Under the pieces are notes generated by a model, which saw nothing but the letters and a program-made list of their open reading frames with translations, did not search any database and had not been told where the DNA came from. Source: Candidatus Woesearchaeota archaeon CG07_land_8_20_14_0_80_44_23 (GTDB lineage Archaea > Nanobdellota > Nanobdellia > Woesearchaeales > 0-14-0-80-44-23). From it: a DNA stretch of 8,950 nucleotides. Every line of letters begins with the position of its first letter. Position 1 is the stretch's first letter. The translations under genes were made by a program, and so were the position numbers. Of the stretch, positions 1 to 5,199 are shown in pieces. The stretch lies in the NCBI GenBank assembly GCA_002779235.1, contig PEXD01000031.1, positions 1 to 8,950 on the forward strand, given 5' to 3'.

Positions 1-544
1 CAAATAAATTATCTAATTCTCCTTTGACTGTTAACCTTCCCCCAATTTTGTGGCGGGTGCCTTCCCATAATTCCCATATATCGTCACTCCAATAATACTG
101 GAGATTTCCATTAATCATATCTTCGGGAATGTCAGGGATGTTGCTGTTAATGTGGCGGCTCCTGATTTTTTTAAGATCGCTATTCTTAACCAATCTAGTA
201 ATGTCATAGAAACCACTTAAGTATTCAACAGGTTCAAAATCCGAGTCAGAGCCGTGCGACTCCATATGCACATAATACAGTGTTTCTGTAGCAGGCTCTT
301 TTAGGAAGAAATCCTCATTCCAGGGTCCCGATCTTGTAGTTATTGGTGTTAGTGTTGCACCTTTTATGGTTCTGATGATTTTCTCATCTTCAGTGTCTTT
401 TTCAGTTATTTCATTATCTATTTTAATGTTATATGCCTGCAATTCTCCCTGCCTAACCATGCCCTGTAAGAATTCAGTAATCTCATGGTTTCCTTTATAA
501 TATCCCTTTATGAGCTCTTCTATAGATTTAGTAAGGCCATTCAT
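1..544 (-). CDS. Hypothetical protein, partial (3' end beyond left edge)
   Basis: I do not recognise this protein. Reading leftward from an ATG at 544, the frame is open for 181 codons to the window edge, so the C-terminus is missing. The visible product begins MNGLTKSIEELIKGYYKGN, is acidic, and carries no signal peptide or membrane segment. The middle and end are rich in aromatic residues, including a patch with YYWSDDIWELWEG near residues 149-161. The start is supported by a G-rich ribosome site, GGGGGGAT, five bases before the ATG. The gene lies 33 bases downstream of the foldase gene on the same strand and could be cotranscribed with it. Its codons (many ATA, AGA, TTA, ACT) are more A/T-rich than those of the dnaG and lhr genes, which may mean later acquisition. 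That it is coding is likely; its function is unknown. Confidence 0.75.
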   Translation of the reverse strand, partial: MNGLTKSIEELIKGYYKGNHEITEFLQGMVRQGELQAYNIKIDNEITEKDTEDEKIIRTIKGATLTPITTRSGPWNEDFFLKEPATETLYYVHMESHGSDSDFEPVEYLSGFYDITRLVKNSDLKKIRSRHINSNIPDIPEDMINGNLQYYWSDDIWELWEGTRHKIGGRLTVKGELDNLF

Positions 545-549
545 AGTTT

Positions 550-557
550 ATCCCCCC
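550..557 (-). promoter_or_regulatory. Ribosome binding site of the left-edge gene
   Basis: On the minus strand GGGGGGAT lies five bases before the ATG at 544. It resembles the archaeal GGAGGTGAT consensus without matching it fully, and it supports this start over the overlapping out-of-frame ATG a few bases later. Confidence 0.5.
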
Positions 558-577
558 GCTGATTTTCTATTCTCTCC

Positions 578-1630
578 CTACGCAGTGCTGTTTGCGCTCT
601 GATTCTGGCTTGCCCAGCCAAAATATTCAATCTTTGCGGCATTCCTTATTTTTAAGAGGTAGTCCAGCATTAGCGTATTCCTTATTGAGCTTTCCAGCCC
701 GTTCCTTATCTCCTGCTTTATCTCATCATAGGATATTGTGTTGTTTTCCCTCCTGAAGATGTAATAGCTGCTGTTGTAATAAACTGGGGAGCTTGTCTGC
801 CCCTGGCGAAGTGCGAATGCCGCCTGCGAAAGCTTTGTCGGCAGCGACTGGTTGTTTATGAAGCCGAGGTCCCCGCCGTATACAGCTGACTCCCTGTCCA
901 GCGAGTTATAGTATGCCTCCTGAACGAAATCAGAGCTGTTATTGAGCGCCTGCATTATGCTTTCCGCATCCTTGCTTGAGTTCACGACTATCTGCCTGAG
1001 CCTTATCTCTCCTGGCTTTGCAGTGTACCTATCCATTGTCTCATTGTAAAAATTTCTCATATCCTGCTCTGTCACGTTCATCTTTGATTCCACTGTCTTG
1101 TTCAGCAGCGCGATTATTATGAGGTTTCTCCTGTAGTAATCCTGCAGGTCTTTTTCCGAGAGCCCCCTGGATTTCATCATTGTCTTCAGAAGCTCTTCTG
1201 TCAGGGCGCTCTGGTTTATTGCCTCGTCCAGAGTTGCCCGTGCCTGCTCTTGCGTGACAGAGATGCCCTCTTTGCGCGCTTCCTGCAGCAGCGCGTCCTC
1301 AGTTATCACCTGCCCGAGAATTGTTTTTCTGTCCATGGAATTCTTGTATGATTCAGGTATTCCCTTTACGAAGAGGAAGACGCTGAATCTCCTGTCAAAC
1401 TCCGCCTGCGTGATTGGCTTGCCGTTGACACTTGCTATGACAGGGCTGTAGCAGGTAATCTTCAGCCATAATGACTTTGCCCCTGCAACAGCAATGCTTG
1501 CATAACCTGCTGTCCGGCTGTAAAATATGGCTGCAGCAATCACAGCCAGAACGAGCACGGCAATTATTACCCTAAAAACCCTTATCTTTCTTTTCCTGTA
1601 AACATATAGTGTATTCTGCTTTTTTTTCAA
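578..1630 (-). CDS. Membrane-anchored SurA/PpiC-type parvulin peptidyl-prolyl isomerase
   Basis: Predicted extracytoplasmic foldase of 350 residues that would catalyse cis-trans isomerisation of prolyl bonds in exported proteins. The N-terminus is basic (MKKKQNTLYVYRKRKIR) and is followed by one hydrophobic segment at about residues 18-37 with no obvious cleavage site, so it is probably a signal anchor with the rest outside the cell. Residues 64-200 resemble the helical SurA N-terminal chaperone region, opening with VIASVNGKPITQAEFD. Residues 209-295 resemble a parvulin domain: RLRQIVVNS, then DFVQEAYYNS, GGDLGFI at 253-258 and SSPVYYNSSYYIF. A short helical tail follows. The start is TTG: the Shine-Dalgarno site fits it, and the next in-frame ATG would remove the anchor. 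The layout resembles bacterial PrsA/SurA. The fold assignment is fairly firm; activity is inferred. Confidence 0.85.
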   Translation of the reverse strand: MKKKQNTLYVYRKRKIRVFRVIIAVLVLAVIAAAIFYSRTAGYASIAVAGAKSLWLKITCYSPVIASVNGKPITQAEFDRRFSVFLFVKGIPESYKNSMDRKTILGQVITEDALLQEARKEGISVTQEQARATLDEAINQSALTEELLKTMMKSRGLSEKDLQDYYRRNLIIIALLNKTVESKMNVTEQDMRNFYNETMDRYTAKPGEIRLRQIVVNSSKDAESIMQALNNSSDFVQEAYYNSLDRESAVYGGDLGFINNQSLPTKLSQAAFALRQGQTSSPVYYNSSYYIFRRENNTISYDEIKQEIRNGLESSIRNTLMLDYLLKIRNAAKIEYFGWASQNQSANSTA

Positions 1631-1637
1631 GATATAG

Positions 1638-1643
1638 CACCTC
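1638..1643 (-). promoter_or_regulatory. Ribosome binding site fixing the TTG start of the foldase
   Basis: The minus strand reads GAGGTG, seven bases before TTG at 1630. This is an exact six-base piece of the archaeal anti-16S consensus GGAGGTGAT and decides the non-ATG start. Confidence 0.75.
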
Positions 1644-1670
1644 TGCTTTGGCTATAATCGCAGCATCTTT

Positions 1671-1678
1671 TTTTAAAA
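1671..1678 (-). promoter_or_regulatory. Possible TATA box for the foldase gene
   Basis: TTTTAAAA lies about 45 bases before the start codon. A transcript starting about 25 bases downstream would begin near 1650 and carry a short leader containing the GAGGTG site. The surroundings are A/T-rich, so a chance match is possible. Confidence 0.4.
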
Positions 1679-1731
1679 GCATTGCTGTAATACAGAATAA
1701 TGATGAAATTTTTCGCAACAATGTCGTGACG

Positions 1732-1763
1732 AAAAAAAGAAAATTAAAAAATGTTTAAAAAAA
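1732..1763 (-). terminator. T-run terminator after dnaG
   Basis: Just past the dnaG stop codon the minus strand has three T-runs of seven, six and seven (1757-1763, 1746-1751, 1732-1738). Archaeal RNA polymerase terminates at such U-tracts without needing a hairpin, and none is evident here. It would separate dnaG transcription from the foldase gene, which has its own possible TATA box. Confidence 0.65.
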
Positions 1764-1765
1764 TC

Positions 1766-3109
1766 TTAAAGCTCGGCAATTGTAGCAATCTTGAGGCGTG
1801 CCTCTCCAGGCCTTACAGAAGACTCCATCCCGATAAGTATCTTCACATTTGCGTTCTCTGCAAGCATTACAAGCTCCCTGTCTATCGAGCCGTCGAAAAC
1901 AATCGCCTCTATCCCAGAGTTTATGTTCTTCAGCGTGCCGTAAAGCTCTGTAAGCGGGACTTTTCCGAGGACATTAAGCTTCTCGTCAAAAATGCAGGCG
2001 CCCCTTGTTCCGACAAGCTCCTCGCCTGTCTTCTTGAACTTGGCTGCCTGCTCAGGCGAGAATGAGCGCTGCTGCTCCGGCTCCCTTCTCGGCATCCTTA
2101 TCTCAGGCCTAATCCTGCTTCTGCTGTCCCTATTGTCCCGGCTTTCCCTTCCCCTATCGCGGTTTTCTCTGGGCCTGTTATGGATGTCCCTGCTCTCTCT
2201 TCTTTCAGCGTGGTTGAAATTCTCCCTGTAACCCTGCTGGTTCTCCTGCTGCTGCACAGGTTGCTGCTCGCCTTTCTCGTTTGTCTCAAGCTTTGCCTGC
2301 TCTACAGCAATCCTTCCGCGGAGCGCCTTGAGAATTTCCTTCTGGGTTATCTCCTCGACTTCCTTGCCGTCAGGCGCCTTTGCTATGTAATCGATGTCCG
2401 CCACAGAGAGCATTGCCTTTATTATCAGGTCCCCGCCCCTGTCGCCGTCAACAAACAAAGTTACTGTTTTTTGTTTGCATAAGTCAACTACATCCGCAGG
2501 GATGTTCGTGCCGTTCAGGGCAATTGCGTTGTTTATGCCGTATTTCAGGAGGTTGAGCACATCAGCCCTTCCTTCTACAACTATTATTTCGTCTGATTCC
2601 AGGATTGCCGGGCCTGCAGGGGTCCTGTCCTTTCCGTATTCCTGTATTTCCATCATCCTTACAGAATGCGCGACCTCGTCAGAAAGCTCCTGTGAGTCAG
2701 GCATTGAGGTGTCTATCCATGCGTGCAGAAGCTCCTTTGCCCTTTCAATAATCTGCTTCCTCTTGCTTATCCTGACATCCTCTAATTTCTGGATGGCTAT
2801 CTTTGCGTCGCATGGCCCTATTCTCTGTATGACTTCAAGGGCTGCTGCCACAATTGCTGTCTCTGCCTTGTCCAGGGAAGAGGGTATCTGTATTGTGCCG
2901 TGGGTCTTCCCTCCCTTAGTGTCATAGGTGACCTCTATCCTTCCTATCCTTCCTGAGCGCTGGAGCTCCCTGAGCTCAAGGTCTGCTCCCAGCAGCCCTT
3001 CTGTCTGCCCGAAAACAGCCCCTATAACGTCGGGCCTGTCCACCACGCCTTCTATTGAAATGGTTGCGTGAATAATGTATTTCGCTGATACTGGGCTTAT
3101 TTTTCCCAT
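1766..3109 (-). CDS. dnaG: Archaeal DnaG-type primase / exosome-associated TOPRIM protein
   Basis: 447-residue archaeal DnaG. The N-terminal part (residues 1-165) begins GKISPVSAKYIIHATI and includes DRPDVIGAVFGQTEGLLG, typical of the archaeal family. The TOPRIM domain covers about 170-250: the conserved glutamate is E179 in VVEGRADV and the acidic pair is D221 and D223 in FVDGDRGG, so the metal-binding residues are intact. Residues 275-350 are a low-complexity linker of Q, N, R, E and D with repeated RE/RD pairs. A conserved C-terminal domain (352-447) follows. Archaeal DnaG associates with the RNA exosome and can make RNA primers; which matters here is unknown. I chose ATG at 3109 because AAGGAGGGGAT lies just before it; the longer frame would start at a TTG at 3145 with no such site. 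Confidence 0.96.
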   Translation of the reverse strand: MGKISPVSAKYIIHATISIEGVVDRPDVIGAVFGQTEGLLGADLELRELQRSGRIGRIEVTYDTKGGKTHGTIQIPSSLDKAETAIVAAALEVIQRIGPCDAKIAIQKLEDVRISKRKQIIERAKELLHAWIDTSMPDSQELSDEVAHSVRMMEIQEYGKDRTPAGPAILESDEIIVVEGRADVLNLLKYGINNAIALNGTNIPADVVDLCKQKTVTLFVDGDRGGDLIIKAMLSVADIDYIAKAPDGKEVEEITQKEILKALRGRIAVEQAKLETNEKGEQQPVQQQENQQGYRENFNHAERRESRDIHNRPRENRDRGRESRDNRDSRSRIRPEIRMPRREPEQQRSFSPEQAAKFKKTGEELVGTRGACIFDEKLNVLGKVPLTELYGTLKNINSGIEAIVFDGSIDRELVMLAENANVKILIGMESSVRPGEARLKIATIAEL

Positions 3110-3114
3110 GTTAA

Positions 3115-3124
3115 TCCCCTCCTT
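3115..3124 (-). promoter_or_regulatory. Strong ribosome binding site of dnaG, next to a hairpin
   Basis: The minus strand reads AGGAGGGGAT, ending five bases before ATG 3109; it decides the start. A 6-bp inverted repeat, TGCAAA/TTTGCA with a six-base loop (3127-3144), lies directly upstream and could affect access to the site if the leader extends that far. A TATA-like TTAAACTAT at about 3145-3153 could instead start a short leader close to 3124. Confidence 0.7.
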
Positions 3125-3178
3125 GCTGCAAATCTGTTTTTGCAATAGTTTAATCTCTTCAATCTTAATTCAGTTAGA

Positions 3179-3347
3179 ACAAGTTCCTTTGGGCTTTGAC
3201 AGCCCGTATTTTTGGGCTTAAAACAAGCTGCCAATCTGCAGCTTATCTTCCCAGCTTCGGAATTTTTGTTAGGTTTTTAATTTTTTGGTTGATGTTAAAC
3301 CTATTTTCCGCCTCAACAAAGGAAAATGATTGATTAGGTGAACTTGT
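3179..3347 (-). ncRNA. Candidate multi-helix RNA or dnaG leader element
   Basis: This non-coding stretch can fold into an enclosed set of helices. An outer 8-bp stem (3179-3186 with 3340-3347) surrounds four hairpins: 5 bp at 3191-3195/3201-3205; 7 bp at 3225-3231/3238-3244 with a six-base loop; 7 bp at 3270-3276/3297-3303; and 6 bp at 3304-3309/3321-3326. A second GGGCT copy (3214-3218) competes for 3201-3205, so two alternative hairpins exist there. I favour the minus strand because the plus strand has several T-runs that should stop archaeal polymerase, and because the guide RNA upstream and dnaG downstream are both on minus. It matches no RNA family I know; no RNase P or SRP core was seen. 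Some pairings may be chance in A/T-rich DNA. Confidence 0.35.
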
Positions 3348-3360
3348 CCTGCTTTGATGT

Positions 3361-3384
3361 TTTTAATCAAAGTTTTAATCAAAG
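3361..3384. repeat. Perfect 12-bp tandem repeat, with an inverted repeat
   Basis: TTTTAATCAAAG occurs twice head to tail (3361-3372 and 3373-3384). The second copy also forms an 8-bp inverted repeat with GCTTTGAT at 3351-3358 (partner ATCAAAGC at 3378-3385). On the minus strand each copy contains ATTAAAA, a possible TATA element, and the upstream one would place a start near 3352, at the edge of the multi-helix region. Confidence 0.6.
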
Positions 3385-3397
3385 CACTGAATTAAAA

Positions 3398-3480
3398 TTT
3401 TGTAGCCCGTGATACTAACCCCCAGGCTCATTGCTTGGGCTTTCGCCGTAAGCTCCCATAGGTACTCTCGTAACGGGCTC
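3398..3480 (-). ncRNA. H/ACA-type pseudouridylation guide RNA
   Basis: An RNA of about 80 nt has the architecture of a single-hairpin archaeal H/ACA guide. The basal stem is a perfect 7 bp (3473-3479 with 3404-3410). It is followed at once by ACA at 3403-3401 and AAA, the expected 3' box and three-base tail. Inside lie a 9-nt left pocket (3472-3464) and a 7-nt right pocket (3417-3411); right pocket plus basal stem is 14 nt, matching the family's 14-16 nt rule. The upper stem opens ACC/GGT, includes wobble pairs, and leads to a kink-turn-like motif: GGGA opposite AATGAG, next to GCTT/AAGC. A GGC-GAAA-GCC tetraloop hairpin caps it. Such RNAs work with Cbf5, Nop10, Gar1 and L7Ae to convert a target uridine to pseudouridine. 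A TATA box sits 25 bases upstream of the first base. The target is unknown. Confidence 0.72.
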
Positions 3481-3500
3481 AAAAAAAGGATTAGGTTTTC

Positions 3501-3510
3501 ATATTTAAAT
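3501..3510 (-). promoter_or_regulatory. TATA box of the H/ACA RNA
   Basis: On the minus strand ATTTAAATAT, preceded by the purine-rich GCAAAC, is centred near 3506. Counting about 26 bases downstream puts the transcription start at 3480, exactly where the basal stem of the guide RNA begins. This match between promoter geometry and RNA structure supports both calls. Confidence 0.65.
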
Positions 3511-3597
3511 GTTTGCGTTGCACTTAACTGGAAAATATATGTTGCAGAACCTATATCGTCTGGATTTCAGGCGAGTATTATATGCAATTAAGAGAAG

Positions 3598-3614
3598 TTT
3601 CAGCGAAGCTGAAA
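3598..3614. repeat. Perfect 7-bp hairpin in intergenic DNA
   Basis: TTTCAGC and GCTGAAA flank a three-base GAA loop. It lies in the stretch 3515-3690, where I see no gene or other clear signal. It could be part of a small RNA, a protein-binding palindrome or a remnant; nothing nearby settles this. Confidence 0.5.
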
Positions 3615-3691
3615 TTTGGGTTGCGGCGTCTTAGAGCACGGAATGCTATATAGTATAAATTTCAATGGGATTGGGACTTGAAAACAGAAAT

Positions 3692-3699
3692 ATTTATAT
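3692..3699 (+). promoter_or_regulatory. TATA box of the toxin-antitoxin operon
   Basis: TTTATATA, preceded by the purine-rich ACAGAAATA, predicts transcription start near 3721, about a dozen bases before the antitoxin ATG. The short leader contains GTGAT (3723-3727), a partial ribosome site five bases before the start codon. Confidence 0.6.
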
Positions 3700-3704
3700 A
3701 TAAG

Positions 3705-3724
3705 ACATATACATCTATATATGT
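3705..3724 (+). promoter_or_regulatory. Probable autoregulatory operator of the toxin-antitoxin operon
   Basis: ACATATA and TATATGT form a perfect 7-bp inverted repeat around a 6-base spacer, spanning the predicted transcription start. Antitoxins of type II systems usually repress their own operon by binding such palindromes, so this is the obvious operator candidate. A/T-richness weakens the statistical case. Confidence 0.45.
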
Positions 3725-3732
3725 GATGTAAT

Positions 3733-3960
3733 ATGGTGCAAGCTGTGATACATATTGATGAAAACACAAATCGGGTTTTGAATATTGTAAAAGCTAAGTT
3801 TGGTCTGAGAGATAAATCCCAAGCAATTAATCTTGTGGTTACTGAATACGAACAATCTGCTTTAGAACCTGAATTAAGGCCGGAGTATAAGACTAAGCTA
3901 GCTAAAATTATAAGCGGAAAACATCTTTCTCGAGAGGAATTTGAAAAAGAGGTAGCTTAA
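3733..3960 (+). CDS. DUF2683-like antitoxin
   Basis: 75-residue antitoxin, first gene of a two-gene operon. Residues 1-45 (MVQAVIHIDENTNRVLNIVK, then KFGLRDKSQAINLVV) match my recall of the DUF2683 family, found mostly in archaea, and look like a ribbon-helix-helix-type DNA-binding and dimerisation region: a short N-terminal strand, a helix, a turn at GLRDKS, and a second helix. Residues 46-75, with ALEPELRPEYKTKLAKI and an acidic end, would be the segment that wraps around and neutralises the toxin. Its TAA stop overlaps the toxin ATG by one base (TAATG), implying coupled translation. It probably represses its own promoter through the palindrome at 3705-3724. Codons are A/T-rich compared with dnaG and lhr. 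The family call is good; regulation is inferred. Confidence 0.85.
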   Translation: MVQAVIHIDENTNRVLNIVKAKFGLRDKSQAINLVVTEYEQSALEPELRPEYKTKLAKIISGKHLSREEFEKEVA

Positions 3961-4226
3961 TGTATCAAGATCTTTATAGTAAAGAGATTACAAAAAAGTT
4001 AGCTAAACTCAAGAAGAAGGGTCCTCTTGAGTATTCTCAAGTTCGGAAAAAGATGGACTCAATTTTGGCAGATCCAATCAATGATTACAAATTTTTGACG
4101 CATGATATGAAAGGTTTTAACAGAGTTCATTTAGGACACTTTGTCCTGGTATTTAGAATCAATCATCAAAATAAGACTGTTTCTTTTGAAGACTATGACC
4201 ATCATGATGTAATATATAAACCATAA
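3960..4226 (+). CDS. RelE/ParE-superfamily toxin
   Basis: 88-residue toxin, second gene of the operon. The N-terminus is a basic helical hairpin (SKEITKKLAKLKKKG, then SQVRKKMDSILADP). The C-terminal half is the beta-sheet core of the family: YKFLTHDMKGFNRVHLGHFVLVFRI, then VSFEDYDHHDVIY. Likely functional residues are R55, H60, R66, H81/H82 and Y86; they follow the RelE/YoeB-like pattern, in which a conserved basic set and a near-terminal tyrosine serve ribosome-dependent mRNA cleavage. A ParE-like gyrase inhibitor cannot be ruled out. Length is normal and the frame is intact, so it is probably functional. It starts within the antitoxin stop codon, with GAGGT at 3949-3953 as its own ribosome site six bases upstream. 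It is convergent with the glycosyltransferase gene. Confidence 0.85.
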   Translation: MYQDLYSKEITKKLAKLKKKGPLEYSQVRKKMDSILADPINDYKFLTHDMKGFNRVHLGHFVLVFRINHQNKTVSFEDYDHHDVIYKP

Positions 4227-4234
4227 AAAACAGA

Positions 4235-4273
4235 GCATCCCTCTCAACCCTGAGGCAGATGGTTTTGAGATGC
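4235..4273. terminator. Bulged hairpin between convergent genes
   Basis: GCAT (4235-4238) and CTCAA (4243-4247) pair with TTGAG and ATGC (4265-4273), leaving a four-base bulge. It lies between the toxin and glycosyltransferase stops. For the minus strand, T5 at 4293-4297 follows the glycosyltransferase stop and is the more likely stop signal there. Assignment as a terminator is tentative. Confidence 0.35.
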
Positions 4274-4307
4274 CGAATTCTGAACTTCATCTAAAAAGCA
4301 ATTTATA

Positions 4308-5153
4308 CTATCTCCTCCTCTTCCTGAGCATTTTGGCAGATATCCTTCGCGCAATCTTCCTTACTCTGTGCCCGTTGCTGTTGCCTATCTTTTTCATGCT
4401 GGCAATATAGCTGTTCCACTTATTCTGCCAGTTCTCGAACTTCCAGGCCTCGTCATTCACAAAGTAGTAGCCCTTTTGCCTTATCTTTATCTTCAGCAAA
4501 TTCTTGCAGACAGTTGAGAGAAACCTTATTGCTGTCTTTGCCCTGCCCTCTTTCACAAACCTTCTGTTGCTTGCAATTGCATAGCAGCTGGAAAGAATCC
4601 CGAACCTGGCTCCCAAAGCAGCAATCCTCCTTGTCAGCTCCGCATCCTCTGAGAAGGTGAGCGATTCGTCAAAGCCGCCTGAAGCCCTGAATTTTTCCCG
4701 TTTGACAATCATGCAGGCGCCTGGAGCGCACGGCGCTCTGATTATCTTTGAAAGCAGAATCGCAATGTGATACATGCTGAAATAAATCCTGTCAATGATG
4801 TTCCTTGAGTCGGTCTTTATCTGCGCTGTGGCAATCTCCAGGTTTTTCCTGCTGAATTCCGAGACCGCATTCCTGAAGAAATCCTCTGAAAGCACGACAT
4901 CTGCATCCAAAAAGAAGAATATCTCTCCGGTTGCGATTTTTGCACCTGCATTCCTGCCTATGCCGGGAAGCCCTCCCTTCACCACTTTTACGCCGAACTT
5001 CCTTGCAATTCCAATTGTATCATCAATTGACGGCGCAACAGCGACAATGGTTTCTATCCTCGGCTCATGGTTGGCCTGCTTCTCAATCTCCTCTAGAAGT
5101 GTTGGCAGGTAGTTCTCCTCATTCTTGGCCGGGATTATCACTGAAATCTTCAT
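4308..5153 (-). CDS. Family 2 glycosyltransferase (GT-A fold)
   Basis: 281-residue glycosyltransferase. It opens with the family hallmark MKISVIIPAKNEENYLPTLL. The nucleotide-sugar region continues through VAPSIDDT and GIGRNAGAKIATGEI. The metal-binding DXD is D83-A84-D85 in FFLDADVV, and the probable catalytic acidic site is E169-D170 in TFSEDAELTRR, preceded by GGFDE. All key residues are present. No confident membrane segment is seen; the helix near 126-138 is only moderately hydrophobic, and the C-terminus is strongly basic and could touch the membrane. Donor and acceptor cannot be told; surface polysaccharide, glycolipid or protein glycosylation are all possible. There is no ribosome site before the ATG. 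A TATA-like TTTATTAA lies about 29 bases upstream in the 46-base gap after lhr, suggesting its own nearly leaderless transcript. Confidence 0.93.
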   Translation of the reverse strand: MKISVIIPAKNEENYLPTLLEEIEKQANHEPRIETIVAVAPSIDDTIGIARKFGVKVVKGGLPGIGRNAGAKIATGEIFFFLDADVVLSEDFFRNAVSEFSRKNLEIATAQIKTDSRNIIDRIYFSMYHIAILLSKIIRAPCAPGACMIVKREKFRASGGFDESLTFSEDAELTRRIAALGARFGILSSCYAIASNRRFVKEGRAKTAIRFLSTVCKNLLKIKIRQKGYYFVNDEAWKFENWQNKWNSYIASMKKIGNSNGHRVRKIARRISAKMLRKRRR

Positions 5154-5178
5154 GAGAGCAATAGGGGAAAATGGTTGG

Positions 5179-5186
5179 TTAATAAA
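5179..5186 (-). promoter_or_regulatory. TATA box of the glycosyltransferase gene
   Basis: TTTATTAA on the minus strand is centred about 29 bases before the ATG at 5153, which predicts a transcript starting within a few bases of the start codon. The absence of any Shine-Dalgarno site there fits leaderless translation. Confidence 0.5.
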
Positions 5187-5199
5187 TCTTTAGAATATT

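Noticed and set aside
1700..1765. A C/D-box RNA on the plus strand, because ATGATGA matches box C
   Set aside because: No CTGA box D or D' follows at a suitable distance, and the sequence downstream is the A-rich complement of the dnaG terminator.
3110..3145. A 12-residue N-terminal extension of DnaG from TTG at 3145
   Set aside because: The TTG has no ribosome site, while a strong one lies just before ATG 3109, and archaeal DnaG proteins begin near this MGKISPVSAKY segment.
3146..3400. RNase P RNA or SRP RNA for the structured gap
   Set aside because: Neither the RNase P conserved core segments nor the SRP helix 8 tetraloop region is present on either strand, and the element is too short for SRP RNA.
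3461..3472. A 23S rRNA fragment, because TACGAGAG matches the sarcin-ricin loop
   Set aside because: The identity is only eight bases and the flanks do not match 23S rRNA. It is also in the sense orientation, so it does not show rRNA as the guide's target.
3404..3479. A tRNA gene, because a 7-bp acceptor-like stem encloses about 60 bases
   Set aside because: Neither strand has a 5-bp T-arm with a TTC-type loop, a D-stem or a plausible anticodon arm, and the 3' end reads ACAAAA. The H/ACA architecture explains all the parts better.
3409..3591. A 60-codon open frame on the plus strand
   Set aside because: It crosses the guide RNA and its promoter, has no ribosome site, and its translation resembles no protein.
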